From Branchiostoma lanceolatum (Eukaryota; Chordata; Leptocardii; Amphioxiformes; Branchiostomatidae): a DNA stretch of 64,000 bases. This document shows positions 26,138 to 36,372 of the stretch, one piece after another. Within the stretch, counting starts at the first letter, position 1; each line of letters starts with the position of its first letter. The notes under the pieces were generated by a model, which saw only the letters and a list, made by a program, of their open reading frames with translations, had not been told where the DNA came from and did not search any database. The stretch lies in NCBI RefSeq assembly GCF_035083965.1, contig NC_089724.1, forward strand, positions 13,572,910 through 13,636,909, in the 5' to 3' direction. The translations under genes and the position numbers were made by a program.

Positions 26138-27404
26138 AGTTACATTCACAAATAAAACACGTTTTTTGACCCTTAGTTTTCCTTTGCACAGCACATTAAT
26201 GTCGATGAACGGAGTTTTACTATTGTCGAGTTACAGGTATTGGAAAATAAGAAACGCATTCAAGGTGCTGGTAGATTAGGAACATCATACAACGTTACTA
26301 ACGATGATCACTGTGTGTCACTAGCTAGTCGTGTCATTTAGGGTGGAATATAATCCATGTGTCTGTGAGGCTGACCAACTCCCATTGATAAGGAAAGTAG
26401 TTGTGAATTCCAGGGTATCTCAGGGGCCAGAATTTACCCTGGAATTCAAGCTGCACATGTACAGTAAACTGTCACAGTTCTGCCTCGAGCTTGCTTCAAC
26501 TTCGTTATATGAAATATTTTTTACACATTTGTTATTGAGTCTATCAATAATAATGTTACCCTACTTCTGATAATGGCTACAGAGCATCGCAATATTGTCT
26601 TGTCGATAAAGCTCGGGCCATTCCACATTTTCTACATGGTTTAGTATGACAACTTAAGTAAGGTATGTAAATAGATTAGCTGTCACTGGCAAAAATGTGG
26701 AAGTGCCAAACCAAGGTAACAGTGCTAGTGTTTTTATACCCTACCTTTTTGTGAACCATATTGGGTTGAAGTAATAAAGGAAGCAGATTATTTTCCTGGC
26801 TTCTTGTGGATTTAAAAAAAACAAACTCAGATGCATCCATATCCAAAGACAACCAGTGAATTGAAGTGATAGCTTGTTTATTCTGGTGTTATTGCAAGCT
26901 TAAACTAAGGAAAGTCCTCACCATGTCATCCTGCTCATGTGTTTGGACATATAGCATACATTTGCACGTACTACGTGATACAGAAGTTATTGTTGTCTAC
27001 CACCGGTCCTAGTAACCTTACATATCTATCTTTTACGAGAAAGACCATAAAGACATAAATACTAGAAAGACACACACAGAATTGAAACAATTGTCAAACC
27101 TCTAAGTATGTACATGGGAAATACACAGTAAGCACTCTAATAGGAGTGCAGTACAATTGCAAGTCACTGGTGTAAATTGCTGTTGACATCAACCTTTGCC
27201 TTTTTGAGAAGATAAATAAGCTACTAATATAAACAGGACCCTACAAGGCACATATGGATCATTTCAAGCATAGTTCCATTTTGAATTAGTGCAGACACAG
27301 CCAGTCTGTGTACATGGTAATCAAAACACAATTGTGACTCTTTTAACAATCTAATCGTAGTGGTAAATATCTTATGACTTAAGACCATGTGATCAGTCCT
27401 CCCA
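26138..27404. other. Intergenic between convergent genes
   Basis: It is 3' sequence of the IGFBP-like gene and of the (-) paralogue. It contains AATAAA at 26151-26156 and a 13-bp-arm hairpin at about 26405-26447 (GAATTCCAGGGTA and complement). No exon is supported. Confidence 0.5.
26151..26156 (+). promoter_or_regulatory. Poly(A) signal AATAAA for the IGFBP-Kazal-Ig gene
   Basis: The hexamer lies only 14 nt after the stop codon, implying a very short 3' UTR if it is used. Confidence 0.5.
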
Positions 27405-29654
27405 TCATTGGTCATTACTGGTATTAGGAACACTAGAGGATACAGAGGCTTCTGTTTCGCCATGTTCTTCATTATCAGAATGTGTTTCAATATCAGTGGA
27501 TTGTTCTGATTGGTTATCTGGTGGCTTAGGTGATGGCATTCTTTCATCCACCCTATACGTCCCTACCGCCTCCACCTCTGACTCCAGCCTCCGTTTCAGT
27601 TCCTGCAGTCTTGTCTGCAGCTGCTCGTTCTTCATCCGGTGCTCCCGCAGCTCCGACAGAAACTTCTCGTACTCGCTTTGGTCTGCACGGTTGAGTAGAA
27701 GTAGCCCCCCTCCGATGGCAGTGAGGCTGCACAAGACTGAGGCTCGCACTCTGGTGAGAGCCTTGAAGGCAAACAGAAGTGTGGTCGCAGCAGCAGCAGA
27801 CAACACTGCAGCACTCCCGATTAGGGTCATACCTGCAGCAAAAGGTGAAAGGTTAGGTTCTGAGAGACTGTGGTATAGGAACACAAAAAATTTGTTGTTC
27901 AGAGTGACTACCAGCTATCCACATAGCCTGGTATCCAAAGCTATTATTCTGTCCCCTCTATTTGCAGGGGTTTGGATACCAGGCTTACTTCAACATGGCT
28001 GATAAGACCAGCCCTACTGATACACTACCTGTGACTATCAGGTTTCCAATATACAAATTTATCAGAGTAAGGGATGACCCTACCTCTGCCCTCATCCCTC
28101 TTTCTTGTCTTGACCTTCATCACAAGGTCATTCAACTTCTTCTCGGCCTGCTTCAGGCGCTCCTCGCAGAACGTGAGCTCCAGGTCCGCACGTCGCGTAA
28201 CGTTGTCGAAGGCCAGCTGGAGGGAGCGATCGTGGCCTTGGCACTGCATGATCTGGGTACACAGTTCTGCAGCCTGTGGATGGCATATGATAAACATACT
28301 CTACTTATTTACAGATTTTGGATTCAGATTTGTCTCAAAAATGTTTATCAATCCTCTCATTACCCACCACAAAGAAGTCAGACGTAAATTCATATATTTT
28401 CCAGTGCTGGATTTCTACCGACAAACAAATTAATTGGCAACATATACAGTACATGTCTTTGATGGAGAGTAACAGAAAGTCCTTCTAAAAGCTAAAAAGA
28501 TGATAACAAAACTCACCTGTTGGATGTAGTCCTCTATCTTGGGGACCATTTCCTGACAATGATCCAGGTGTTCTTTGACAACCTGCAGTTCTGCCGCGAA
28601 CTCCGCACTTTTGGGCTGGATGTTGGTGATGCCTCTCCAGAAGAAGCGCATGATCCGCAGCACCGCGTACCTCCCCGCCTCCTCCGCCAACCGCACGTCT
28701 GCTTTGATCACCTCTGTTGGAGACAGACAGAAAAGCTGCGGGAAAAATGACGGGATTTTGTCTACATGCAGGAAGGGGAGGTAGTGGAAGCAGGGTCTTC
28801 ATTAGTACTACTAGAGCTGCGCATAGAATGAAATGGGGCTAGGGTGGAAATACTATCCAGTGTAGGATGAGAAAAGACATATACTAGTATGCTGAGGACC
28901 TGACCAGAACAATGAAGCTGATTTGAATTATGTATCAACGTTAAATGAATGAATAATACATGGTTAACGTTATGAGAATAGGTGCTCTACACAGGGAAAT
29001 ATGAGGGGACGTCATATGAGACATTTGAGGTTGACTCTTGGACAGATAATGAGATATGACCTTTTTTTTTGTTCAGAGCTAGAATGTGTTACAGCTTTCT
29101 GCAAACTAAATATTACATTTTAAACAACAATTATAACTTTTCTATATCTAATAACGCTAACTGGCTTGTACTGGCTTGTTATACATATTCATTTTGCACA
29201 TCCATGCCCAATCTATCGTATATCAATTTTGGTGTCAAATTTCCCCTCCTAAAGTCATGTGATCACAAGCAGGTTCCTTTTTCAACTTTGTACCGTGTAT
29301 GTTATGAGGTAACACAGTATATTACACGTTTAAGCATGTGTACGATATTTCCCAGTTTAACATTTCATATTTAACGTGTAACTTACCTTCCGGTACGGTG
29401 ACGTTCTCCTGTACGAACTGTAGGGCCCTGTTCATGGCGGCGGCCAGCTGCTGACACACGCCGGTCGGCGGCAGTTCTCCTGACGGTGTGATGACGGCGT
29501 CTGTCTGGTCATGGCCGCCCCCGCTAGCCGGGGACCCGTTCTTGTACTGGTCTGCGATCTGTATCAACTGTCTCGCGAACTGGAGGGTTTCCACCAGGAG
29601 CTCCCGAGTGTCGTCTGGCAGAGGCGACGTCTGGACAGACCTACTGTCCGCCAT
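27405..29654 (-). CDS. Unrecognised helical / two-hydrophobic-segment / coiled-coil protein, copy A (intact)
   Basis: Exons on the minus strand are 29654-29387, 28713-28517, 28273-28084 and 27832-27405; they keep phase (1,083 nt, 360 aa). Exons 1-3 are helix-rich and soluble-looking (ETLQFARQLIQIADQYKN; AEEAGRYAVLRIMRFF; TRRADLELTFCEERLKQAEK). Exon 4 starts with two Ala/Gly/Leu-rich hydrophobic segments (LIGSAAVLSAAAATTLLFAF and VLCSLTAIGGGLLLL), then a charged coiled coil (EYEKFLSELREHR onward) and an acidic Ser/Glu tail. There is no signal peptide. The family is not one I recognise. The layout (helical bundle, hydrophobic hairpin, coiled coil) suggests membrane association; any pore or scaffold role is speculation. 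Copy B at 36373-38383 has the same intron phases, and exons 2 and 3 have identical lengths (197 and 190 nt). Confidence 0.85.
27924..27989. repeat. Short TAGCC-type inverted repeat in copy A intron 3
   Basis: TAGCCTGGTATCCAAA and TTTGGATACCAGGCTTA face each other across about 30 nt. No clear target duplication is seen. Copy B has a different MITE in its equivalent intron. Confidence 0.65.
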
Positions 29655-29809
29655 CTTGGTTCTCTGTATGACGGGTGCAAAAAAAGTCAACTTTGGGCAA
29701 GAAACTACAGTGCAACTGTACAAGTGACAAAGAAAACAAATCAACTATATCATACCAGGATTATTGATATGCCTATGCATCCTTACGTTCTACCTAATTC
29801 AACGGCAAA

Positions 29810-30705
29810 GCCACTTTTTCAGACAAGTAAACAGCGTGGGTCTGGCGGAATGTTCCTGTTGCTCCGAAGTGACGTCAGGGGATTTTCCCGATTGTACCAC
29901 GTGATCATGACATCACGTTGCTAAATATAGAACTTGACAAACCTAAATTTCAGCAAAGACAATGACGTAAGATGTTCTTGTTATGTTATCATCCACACAC
30001 TCAGATCATACCGTATAAACATTGGAATGTTTTTTCTCCACATAAAATTTTACTACCAAACCCGATCGTAGCCAAAGGCAAATCTCAGAAGCAAAAGTGA
30101 AACCTGCCCTCTTAGAAATACCGTATGAGGAACTACATGTAGTAGATAGATAGTGCGACTCTCCCTATCTGGTATGTCTGTCCATGCATCTTGTAAGCGA
30201 TCTTGTTGAATACAAGCTTGGAAAATTGAGTCGAAATGTCTTAGTCATTGTTTATTGCAATTATTCACAAGTTACAAACCTTTTTCATTGAGCAAGCCCT
30301 CGTTGTAAGTTGATTCAGATGGCTTTTGGCTATTGGCATCTTGCTATTCTCAAACGATGACTTTTGATGTGGCACGATTGAACTGAATGAGCCGAAATGT
30401 TATCCTCTGCATTGCACATTACCTCCGGTGATCAAAAACTCAGCCATATATAGTCTTAAAGACAAACATTACTTACCATCAACGCACACTCAAAAGTGGA
30501 TTTCGAAGGGTTGGATAGTTCCGTTGTACAGGAGCTAAGTGATGACTGTCCTCCAATCTAAAGTTCTTGTCGTTCTCTGTCGAAGTGACACAATGAACTC
30601 CTTTTATAGCGTGTTTGTTTACATTATGCAACCAGACACACGAATTGCGGTCAAGTCCGAACACGTACCTGGTGAACCCCTGTTGTGTTGTCACCCTGAA
30701 ACAGG
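29810..30705. repeat. Left arm of promoter inverted duplication (upstream of copy A)
   Basis: Blocks of this stretch recur in reverse complement at about 35565-36335. Examples are the block around TCTATATTTAGCA and AACATCTTACGTCATTGTCTTTG on the right arm, and the block with TTTGTTTACATTATGCAACC and CCTGGTGAACCCCTGTTGTG at 30598-30698. Similarity is high but broken by small indels and substitutions. Confidence 0.85.
29870..29889. promoter_or_regulatory. CRE (TGACGTCA) next to kappaB-like site in copy A promoter
   Basis: TGACGTCA (29870-29877) is followed directly by GGGGATTTTCCC (29878-29889), which fits GGGRNNYYCC. It lies about 220 nt upstream of the copy A ATG. The inverted copy (36254-36272) keeps both site types although the kappaB core differs. 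Confidence 0.5.
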
Positions 30706-31284
30706 AATAACGAATGGACCACGGGTTACGTGAGAGAGGGGTGAATGTTGCTGCTGATTTTTTTTCTCAACAGTATGTACAGTTTATTTCAGCAGGTAGT
30801 ACTTTTGTTACTGTTGCTATTCTTTTGTATTATTGTTTACTATCATATATTATTGTTCTCCGTCACTGTAAATCAAAATCTTGCTCTCAGAACATTAAAA
30901 AAGTGCAAAGTGTCTTATTTCCACACCCCTTCTACAGTTCTTGTTGGTCAGTCCCGATTGCTGAAATCATCATTGCCTCATGTAACTTGTTGTCGCTGCC
31001 ATAAAAGGTAACAAAAGAAAGGCGCCCGCGCATCACACATACAAATAAAACACTGTCCATGTCAGCGCGGCATAAAAATAGACGATTCTCGAATTAGGCA
31101 TGATAACAAATATAGATCTCTCCAGTCAAAGACGTTTACTAATTTCAAAGTCCATGCAGTCAAAACATGACCGGTGACCACCGGCGTTCCCCGCCGTCTG
31201 AAAGAAAAATATAAGTGACGTTACGGACTTATATTGGAACTAGAATGGCAACATTTTCGGGAAAATGCAGAATATTCCCCTTCC
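30706..31284. other. Unique spacer between inverted arm and satellite
   Basis: No exon, repeat or RNA gene is supported. Confidence 0.4.
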
Positions 31285-31767
31285 ATTACCTACACCTCAA
31301 ATATGACATCCTTAGCATTGACTGTAAGGATATGACGAAGTTTCTGCATAAATTATGCAAAGGAGGGCGGCATTAGCATAATGTATGGCCAGGTGTGTTC
31401 GGCCTTTCCTAAAGGTACCTACATTTCAAATATGACATCCGTAGCTTTTATGGTTAGGGATATGCATAAATTATGCATAATGCATTCATTAGCATAATTT
31501 ATGGCCAGGTTTTCTGACCTTTCCTAAAGGTACCTGCATCTCATCCGTACCCTTTACAGTAAGGGTAAAACAAGTTTATGCATAAATTATGCAAATGAGG
31601 TCTGTATTAGCATAATTTATGTACAGGTGTGTTCACCTCTCCTAAAGGTACCTGCATCTGAAATATGCCATCCGTAGTCTTTACGGTAAGGGATATACAT
31701 ACATTATGCAAATGAGGTCCGCATTAGCATAATTTATGTACAGGTGTGTTCACCTCTCTTAAAGGTA
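31285..31767. repeat. Satellite-like tandem array, left part
   Basis: About four units of 112-125 bp. Each has GGTACCTxCATCT, ATATGxCATCCGTAG, a TTTACGGTAAGGG block, GCATAAATTATGC and the inverted GCATAATTTATG, then AGGTGTGTTCACCT. The two later units carry ATGCAAAT. The array continues at 33338 after an inserted transposon. Confidence 0.9.
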
Positions 31768-33337
31768 CAGTAGAAGCCACTTAATTGCACCTCGGATAAA
31801 CGCACCTTCCGTTTAATTGCACCAAATCCCAAAATCCCAAACCGGTTCCCATTCACTGCATTGTTAGTGACTCCGCATAACTGCACCGCGCATTGTCACC
31901 TATTTCGGATAACTGCACCAATTTTTTCAAAAATCCTCGAAAAGTTAACTAAAAAGGTGCGCTAAAAATCGGCAAACGTGGTACAAATGAGCCGATACCT
32001 GCCGGTGTAAAGGTGCAATACCGTCAATATGTTTAAAACTGTTTTTGAGTAACAAAAGAAGGGGGTCTCCATTGACAGTCACGTTGATAGGAATCGTATG
32101 GGAGGTCCCGGGCGGGTCCAGGGCGTGTCGGCACCATCAAGAGACGCATGCCTACCAAAGGCGGCATTGCGCTTTGGCAGACAGAATGCTGTACTCAATA
32201 AAGATTGGTCTCTACCTGTGCTACTATCTTATTACTGTGAATGCATTCAAGTTCGCGTGGATTTGATTTCGCGTTAAGGATGGCATGGGGTGTTGTCGGT
32301 AGTTTGAGGTTTGCGGCAGCGCTACATACTGCTGTCGATAATAAAAGACCGGCGTCTTTACGTACATCTAGTCGGAAACAATAGAGGCTCGGCAAGGGCT
32401 ACAGACGTGTAGGCAGACATAACAGTCGCTTTTGGCGGTGCGGTGCTAACGTGATCATCTGGCTGAATCCGCGTCCTAGAAACCTCCTGCATTCACCGGA
32501 ACGAGGTATACGCGGGTTAGGCTCTGATACTGTATAAGGAGAATGATCTGTCCTTGATCTGAGTCATCTAACCATATCTGCCCACTAGATACAATGTACA
32601 TTTTGTTCCTTATTTGGAATTTTGACGACGGAGTTTTTCAGTGTAATTCCTGGACACAAGTTATAATTAAGAAGGTAATCTCTGCCAAACATACCGCTAT
32701 CTTAACTTAGAATTGTCAGACCTATGTCACCAAAGTCATCATTTTTAGAAATACAGTACAGGCGGAGTTGTGTTTGTTAGATTAGATCGTCCTTGTGCTT
32801 TTACGCTATCGGCGCATTTTTATCCTTTGTTTGCGCATTCACCAACACAAGTGTGAAACTTTCGATGTAATTTGTTGACTCAAGTTGTATATACGGTGTC
32901 AAGTTTGTCTTAGTCATACCTACCGTCATTTAAACTAACACATTGTGAGACCAAAGTCATTTTTCTAGACATAACGTTACAGTCGGAGTTGTTTTCTTTG
33001 CTGTGCGAATCAAGCATATTTTCTCTTTCTACACGTATACAGTACCTAGCTACTGATTTAAACATCTGTGAGGAAGCAAAAACATGTTAAGTTTAATCTG
33101 TACAGTATCATGGTAAACTTTACCAGATTTTTGTACAGTACATGTCCTTGAATACGTAAATAAAGTTAATAACTGCATAATTTCGTCCATTTTCTTTGTG
33201 CTAGTGTTTCTGACTAACAATACACCGCCCCACCCATGATGGTACGGTCCAGCTGGACATTTCGCATAATTGCACCAGCCGGATAATTGCACCAAAAACG
33301 CTGGCAAATGCGTGGTGCAGTTAAGCGGAGTCTACTG
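31768..33337. mobile_element. 1,570-bp non-autonomous pogo/Tigger-like transposon
   Basis: The imperfect inverted ends are CAGTAGAAGCCACTTAATTG on the left and, on the right, the complement of CAGTAGACTCCGCTTAACTG. TA is duplicated at 31766-31767 and 33338-33339. Sub-terminal TAATTGCACC motifs repeat inside both ends. TA targets and CAGTxGAxxC ends fit the pogo/Tigger branch of Tc1/mariner. No transposase frame is visible. Removing the element with one TA restores the satellite consensus AAAGGTACCTACATCTGA, which confirms the boundaries. Confidence 0.88.
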
Positions 33338-33995
33338 TACCTACATCTGAAATATGCAATCCGTAGTCTTTACGGTAAGGGATATACATACATTATGCAA
33401 ATGAGGTCCTCATTAGCATAATTTATGTCCAGGTGTGTTCACCTTCCCTAAATATACCTACATCTCAAATATGACATCTGTAGCTTTTACGGTAAGGGAA
33501 ATACAAGTTTCTGCATAAATTATGCAAATGAGGTCCTCATTAGCATAATTCATGACCAGGTGTGTTTACCTTTCCTAAATTTATCTACTTCTCAAATATG
33601 GCAACTGCAGCTTTTACTGTAAACGCAATACAAGTTTTTGCATAAATTATGCAAATGAGGTCCTCATTAGCATAATTTATGTCCAGGTGTGTTCACCTTT
33701 CCTACAGATACCTACATCTCAAATATGACATCTGTAGCTTTTACGGTAAGGGAAATACAAGTTTCTGCATAAATTATGCAAATGAGGTCTTCATTAGCAT
33801 AATTCATGGTCAGGTGTGTTTACCTTTCCTAAATTTATCTACATCTCAAATATGACATCTGCAGCTTTTACTGTAAACGCAATACAAGTATTTGTATAAA
33901 TTATGCAAATGATGTCCTCATTAGCATAATTTATTGTCAGGTGTATTCACCTTTCCTATAGGTACCTACATCTCAAGTATAACATCCGTACATTG
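33338..33995. repeat. Satellite-like tandem array, right part
   Basis: About five more units continue the array. Every complete one has ATTATGCAAATGA, a perfect octamer ATGCAAAT, set inside the inverted repeat GCATAAATTATGC / GCATAATTTATG. The array decays after 33960. Confidence 0.9.
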
Positions 33996-34064
33996 TAACA
34001 TAAGGTACATATAACTTGCTGCAATACCATTACCATACCACCACACATCTACTTGGTTTTTGGC

Positions 34065-34102
34065 AGAAGAAGAAGAAAGAAGAAGAAAGAAGAAGAAGAA
34101 CA
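34065..34102. repeat. (GAA)n-rich microsatellite
   Basis: A run of AGAAGAAGAAAGAAGAAG-type repeats. Confidence 0.9.
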
Positions 34103-35564
34103 GGCAAGCAAAAACAGTATATCCCCCTTCCCACTGGAAGGGGAATATAATAAAAACATAAACGTTACCTAAGACCTGTGCGTCACATTCCACAAATACA
34201 ATCTACATTCTTACATGATGTCAAGAGTTTTCCTCACAGTCCAGGTAACTTGCTGAGTCACAACAACATGGCGATGACGTCATGTTTGATCAGGTGTCCA
34301 CAAGCATGTTCGACCTCCATTGCGGAAACGAAAGTACAACTCTGAACCAACCGTCACAAGCGACTTGCCATCGAGTATGCTGGATCGACAACAGCGTCTG
34401 ACGCATCGTTTAAACTGTTGTACACGATATTTGATCTTAGGTTATAATATTTCCTGTGTAAATTCGATGATTGTCAAGATAGTCACCATATCCATGCAAA
34501 GGATTACCTTTTCTCCAGCTGATTTGAAAGGCTCTGTCGTTCAAAAAGAATAGGGCAGTTTTGTGCTATACAGTACTAGGCTTCACTTGTGGAATCCCTG
34601 ATTGCTTTACACATATGTTTACAAATTCAATATACCCCATACCCTACTAGCTTGAAAACCAGACCCGATGTTCCAAGCAAGAGAAGAGAAGTCAAAGACG
34701 GGTGAAACATATAATTTTCCTTGAGAAATCAAGCTACAAGGTATCCCATAGAATACTTAGCAAATGAGGACTTCTTCTGGTTAGAAATGGTGACGCACTT
34801 CCAAGAAGCCCTTGAAAGGTGATATTGCATGTGCAGCCAACAATCAGAGGCTATGATAGGGATATCTTGGATTTGTTTATCGATCTTTATCCACACAACA
34901 ATTGTACTTTGATCTCGAACTAAAGAAAGTGAAACCCCTATACTGTGCCTGTGTGTCCGACGCGCCCGGATAGACACCTGTTGCTAACTCTCTCAAGAAC
35001 GGTTTGTGCAGGCAGTCCTCGCTTTCCAGGTACGTATAACTTCACCTACCTTACATGGGTCACACATGGCAAATGATACATGGCTCGAGAATACCCATCT
35101 TGCTCAAGGATAACGTTATATGTGAGATCTTAATATTTTAGACCGCCATTTGCACCCCCCCCCCCTCAGTTTCACCTTCCCCTTTCAGTTTCACGCCAGC
35201 AACTGGACGGATTTTGGAAACAGACGTTTCAGGTTGCATTCACTACCTTTCTTCAGTGACTGAAAGGAAGTGGACACTACCTGATCTGCTGAAACGTCTG
35301 ACAGTTTCCAAAGTCTATGTTGCTTGAGTAACTGTTACATCTAGATAAACGATATCTAAAGACAATCCAATCTCTACAACTCTAGATAAGATACGGCGAT
35401 TACTTCCGGTCCTTTCGAGTGACATCCGTCACTTCTTCGGCGTCTGTAGAATAAACTCGGGCAGACTCGAGTCAATACTTTTCGTAATCGTCGTATGCAA
35501 ATATCGCTAATATATAAATCATGTTAAGATTGTACCTTTGGTGAGACAACACATTCAGAACCAC
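34103..35564. other. Spacer between satellite and right inverted arm
   Basis: Apart from an imperfect inverted repeat (about 35198-35330) and a C-run near 35155-35166, nothing is recognised. Confidence 0.4.
35198..35330. repeat. Imperfect inverted repeat, decayed MITE candidate
   Basis: TTTTGGAAACAGACGTTTCAG on the left (shared core GGAAAC, AGACGTTTCAG) pairs with CTGAAACGTCTGACAGTTTCC on the right, with AGCAAC / GTTGCT outside. No target duplication was found. Confidence 0.55.
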
Positions 35565-36335
35565 ATCAGGGTGACAACACAACAGGGGTTCACCAGGTAC
35601 GTGTTCGGACTTGACCGCAATTATTGTGTCTGGTTGCATAATGTAAACAAACACGCTATAAAAGGAGTGCATTGTCTCCCTTCGACAGAGAACGACTACA
35701 ACCTTTAGATCGAGGACAACCTGCACTCAACACCTGTACAACACAACACAACGGAACTTTTCAACCCTTCGAAATCCTTTCTCGGTGTGCGTTGAAGGTT
35801 AGTTATAGTAACGGTTCGTCTCATTTTGATCGCCCGAGGTAATGTAGCCAATCACCAATAGCCAAATGCCAGTTTTTCCAAGCTTGCATTCAACAGCTAC
35901 AGCTTACAGGATGGATAGACACGTAAGACAGAGAGAGAGAAGCACGATATTCTGCCTATTGCATGTAGTTCCTGCATAATTTCCTTGGTTTGTGTCTTTC
36001 TAAAATGGGCAGGTTTTACTTTTGCGCGCTTTTGACATTTGCCTTTGGATTTATGGTCGGGTTTGGATGAAATAAATTTGTGCTGTGAGTCGTGGAATTT
36101 TATGTGGAGAAAAAACATTCCAATGTTTGTACGGTATGATTATAATACAATGCAATACATAACAATAACATCTTACGTCATTGTCTTTGTTGAAATTTAG
36201 GTTTGTCAAGTTCTATATTTAGCAGCGTGATGTCATGATCACGTCGTACAATCGGGGAATCCCCAGACGTCACTTCGGAGCAACAGTAACATTCCGCCAG
36301 ACACACGCTGTTTACATACTAGTAAACAATGTATC
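35565..36335. repeat. Right arm of promoter inverted duplication (upstream of copy B)
   Basis: Reverse-complement partner of 29810-30705. It ends close to the copy B start codon, so the duplicated unit includes promoter, probable 5' UTR and the downstream gene. Confidence 0.85.
36254..36272. promoter_or_regulatory. kappaB-like plus CRE-like pair in copy B promoter
   Basis: GGGGAATCCCC (36254-36264) fits the kappaB consensus and is nearly palindromic. It is followed by AGACGTCA (36265-36272), a CRE with one mismatch. It lies about 100 nt upstream of the copy B ATG and mirrors 29870-29889. Confidence 0.5.
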
Positions 36336-36372
36336 TATCGCATCTCATTTCCATACTTTCCAGAAAGTCAGA

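Noticed and set aside
30714-31011. Hydrophobic plus-strand frames near 30.7-31.0 kb
   Set aside because: T-rich DNA gives Leu/Phe-rich chance frames; no start context, splice fit or similarity to either paralogue.
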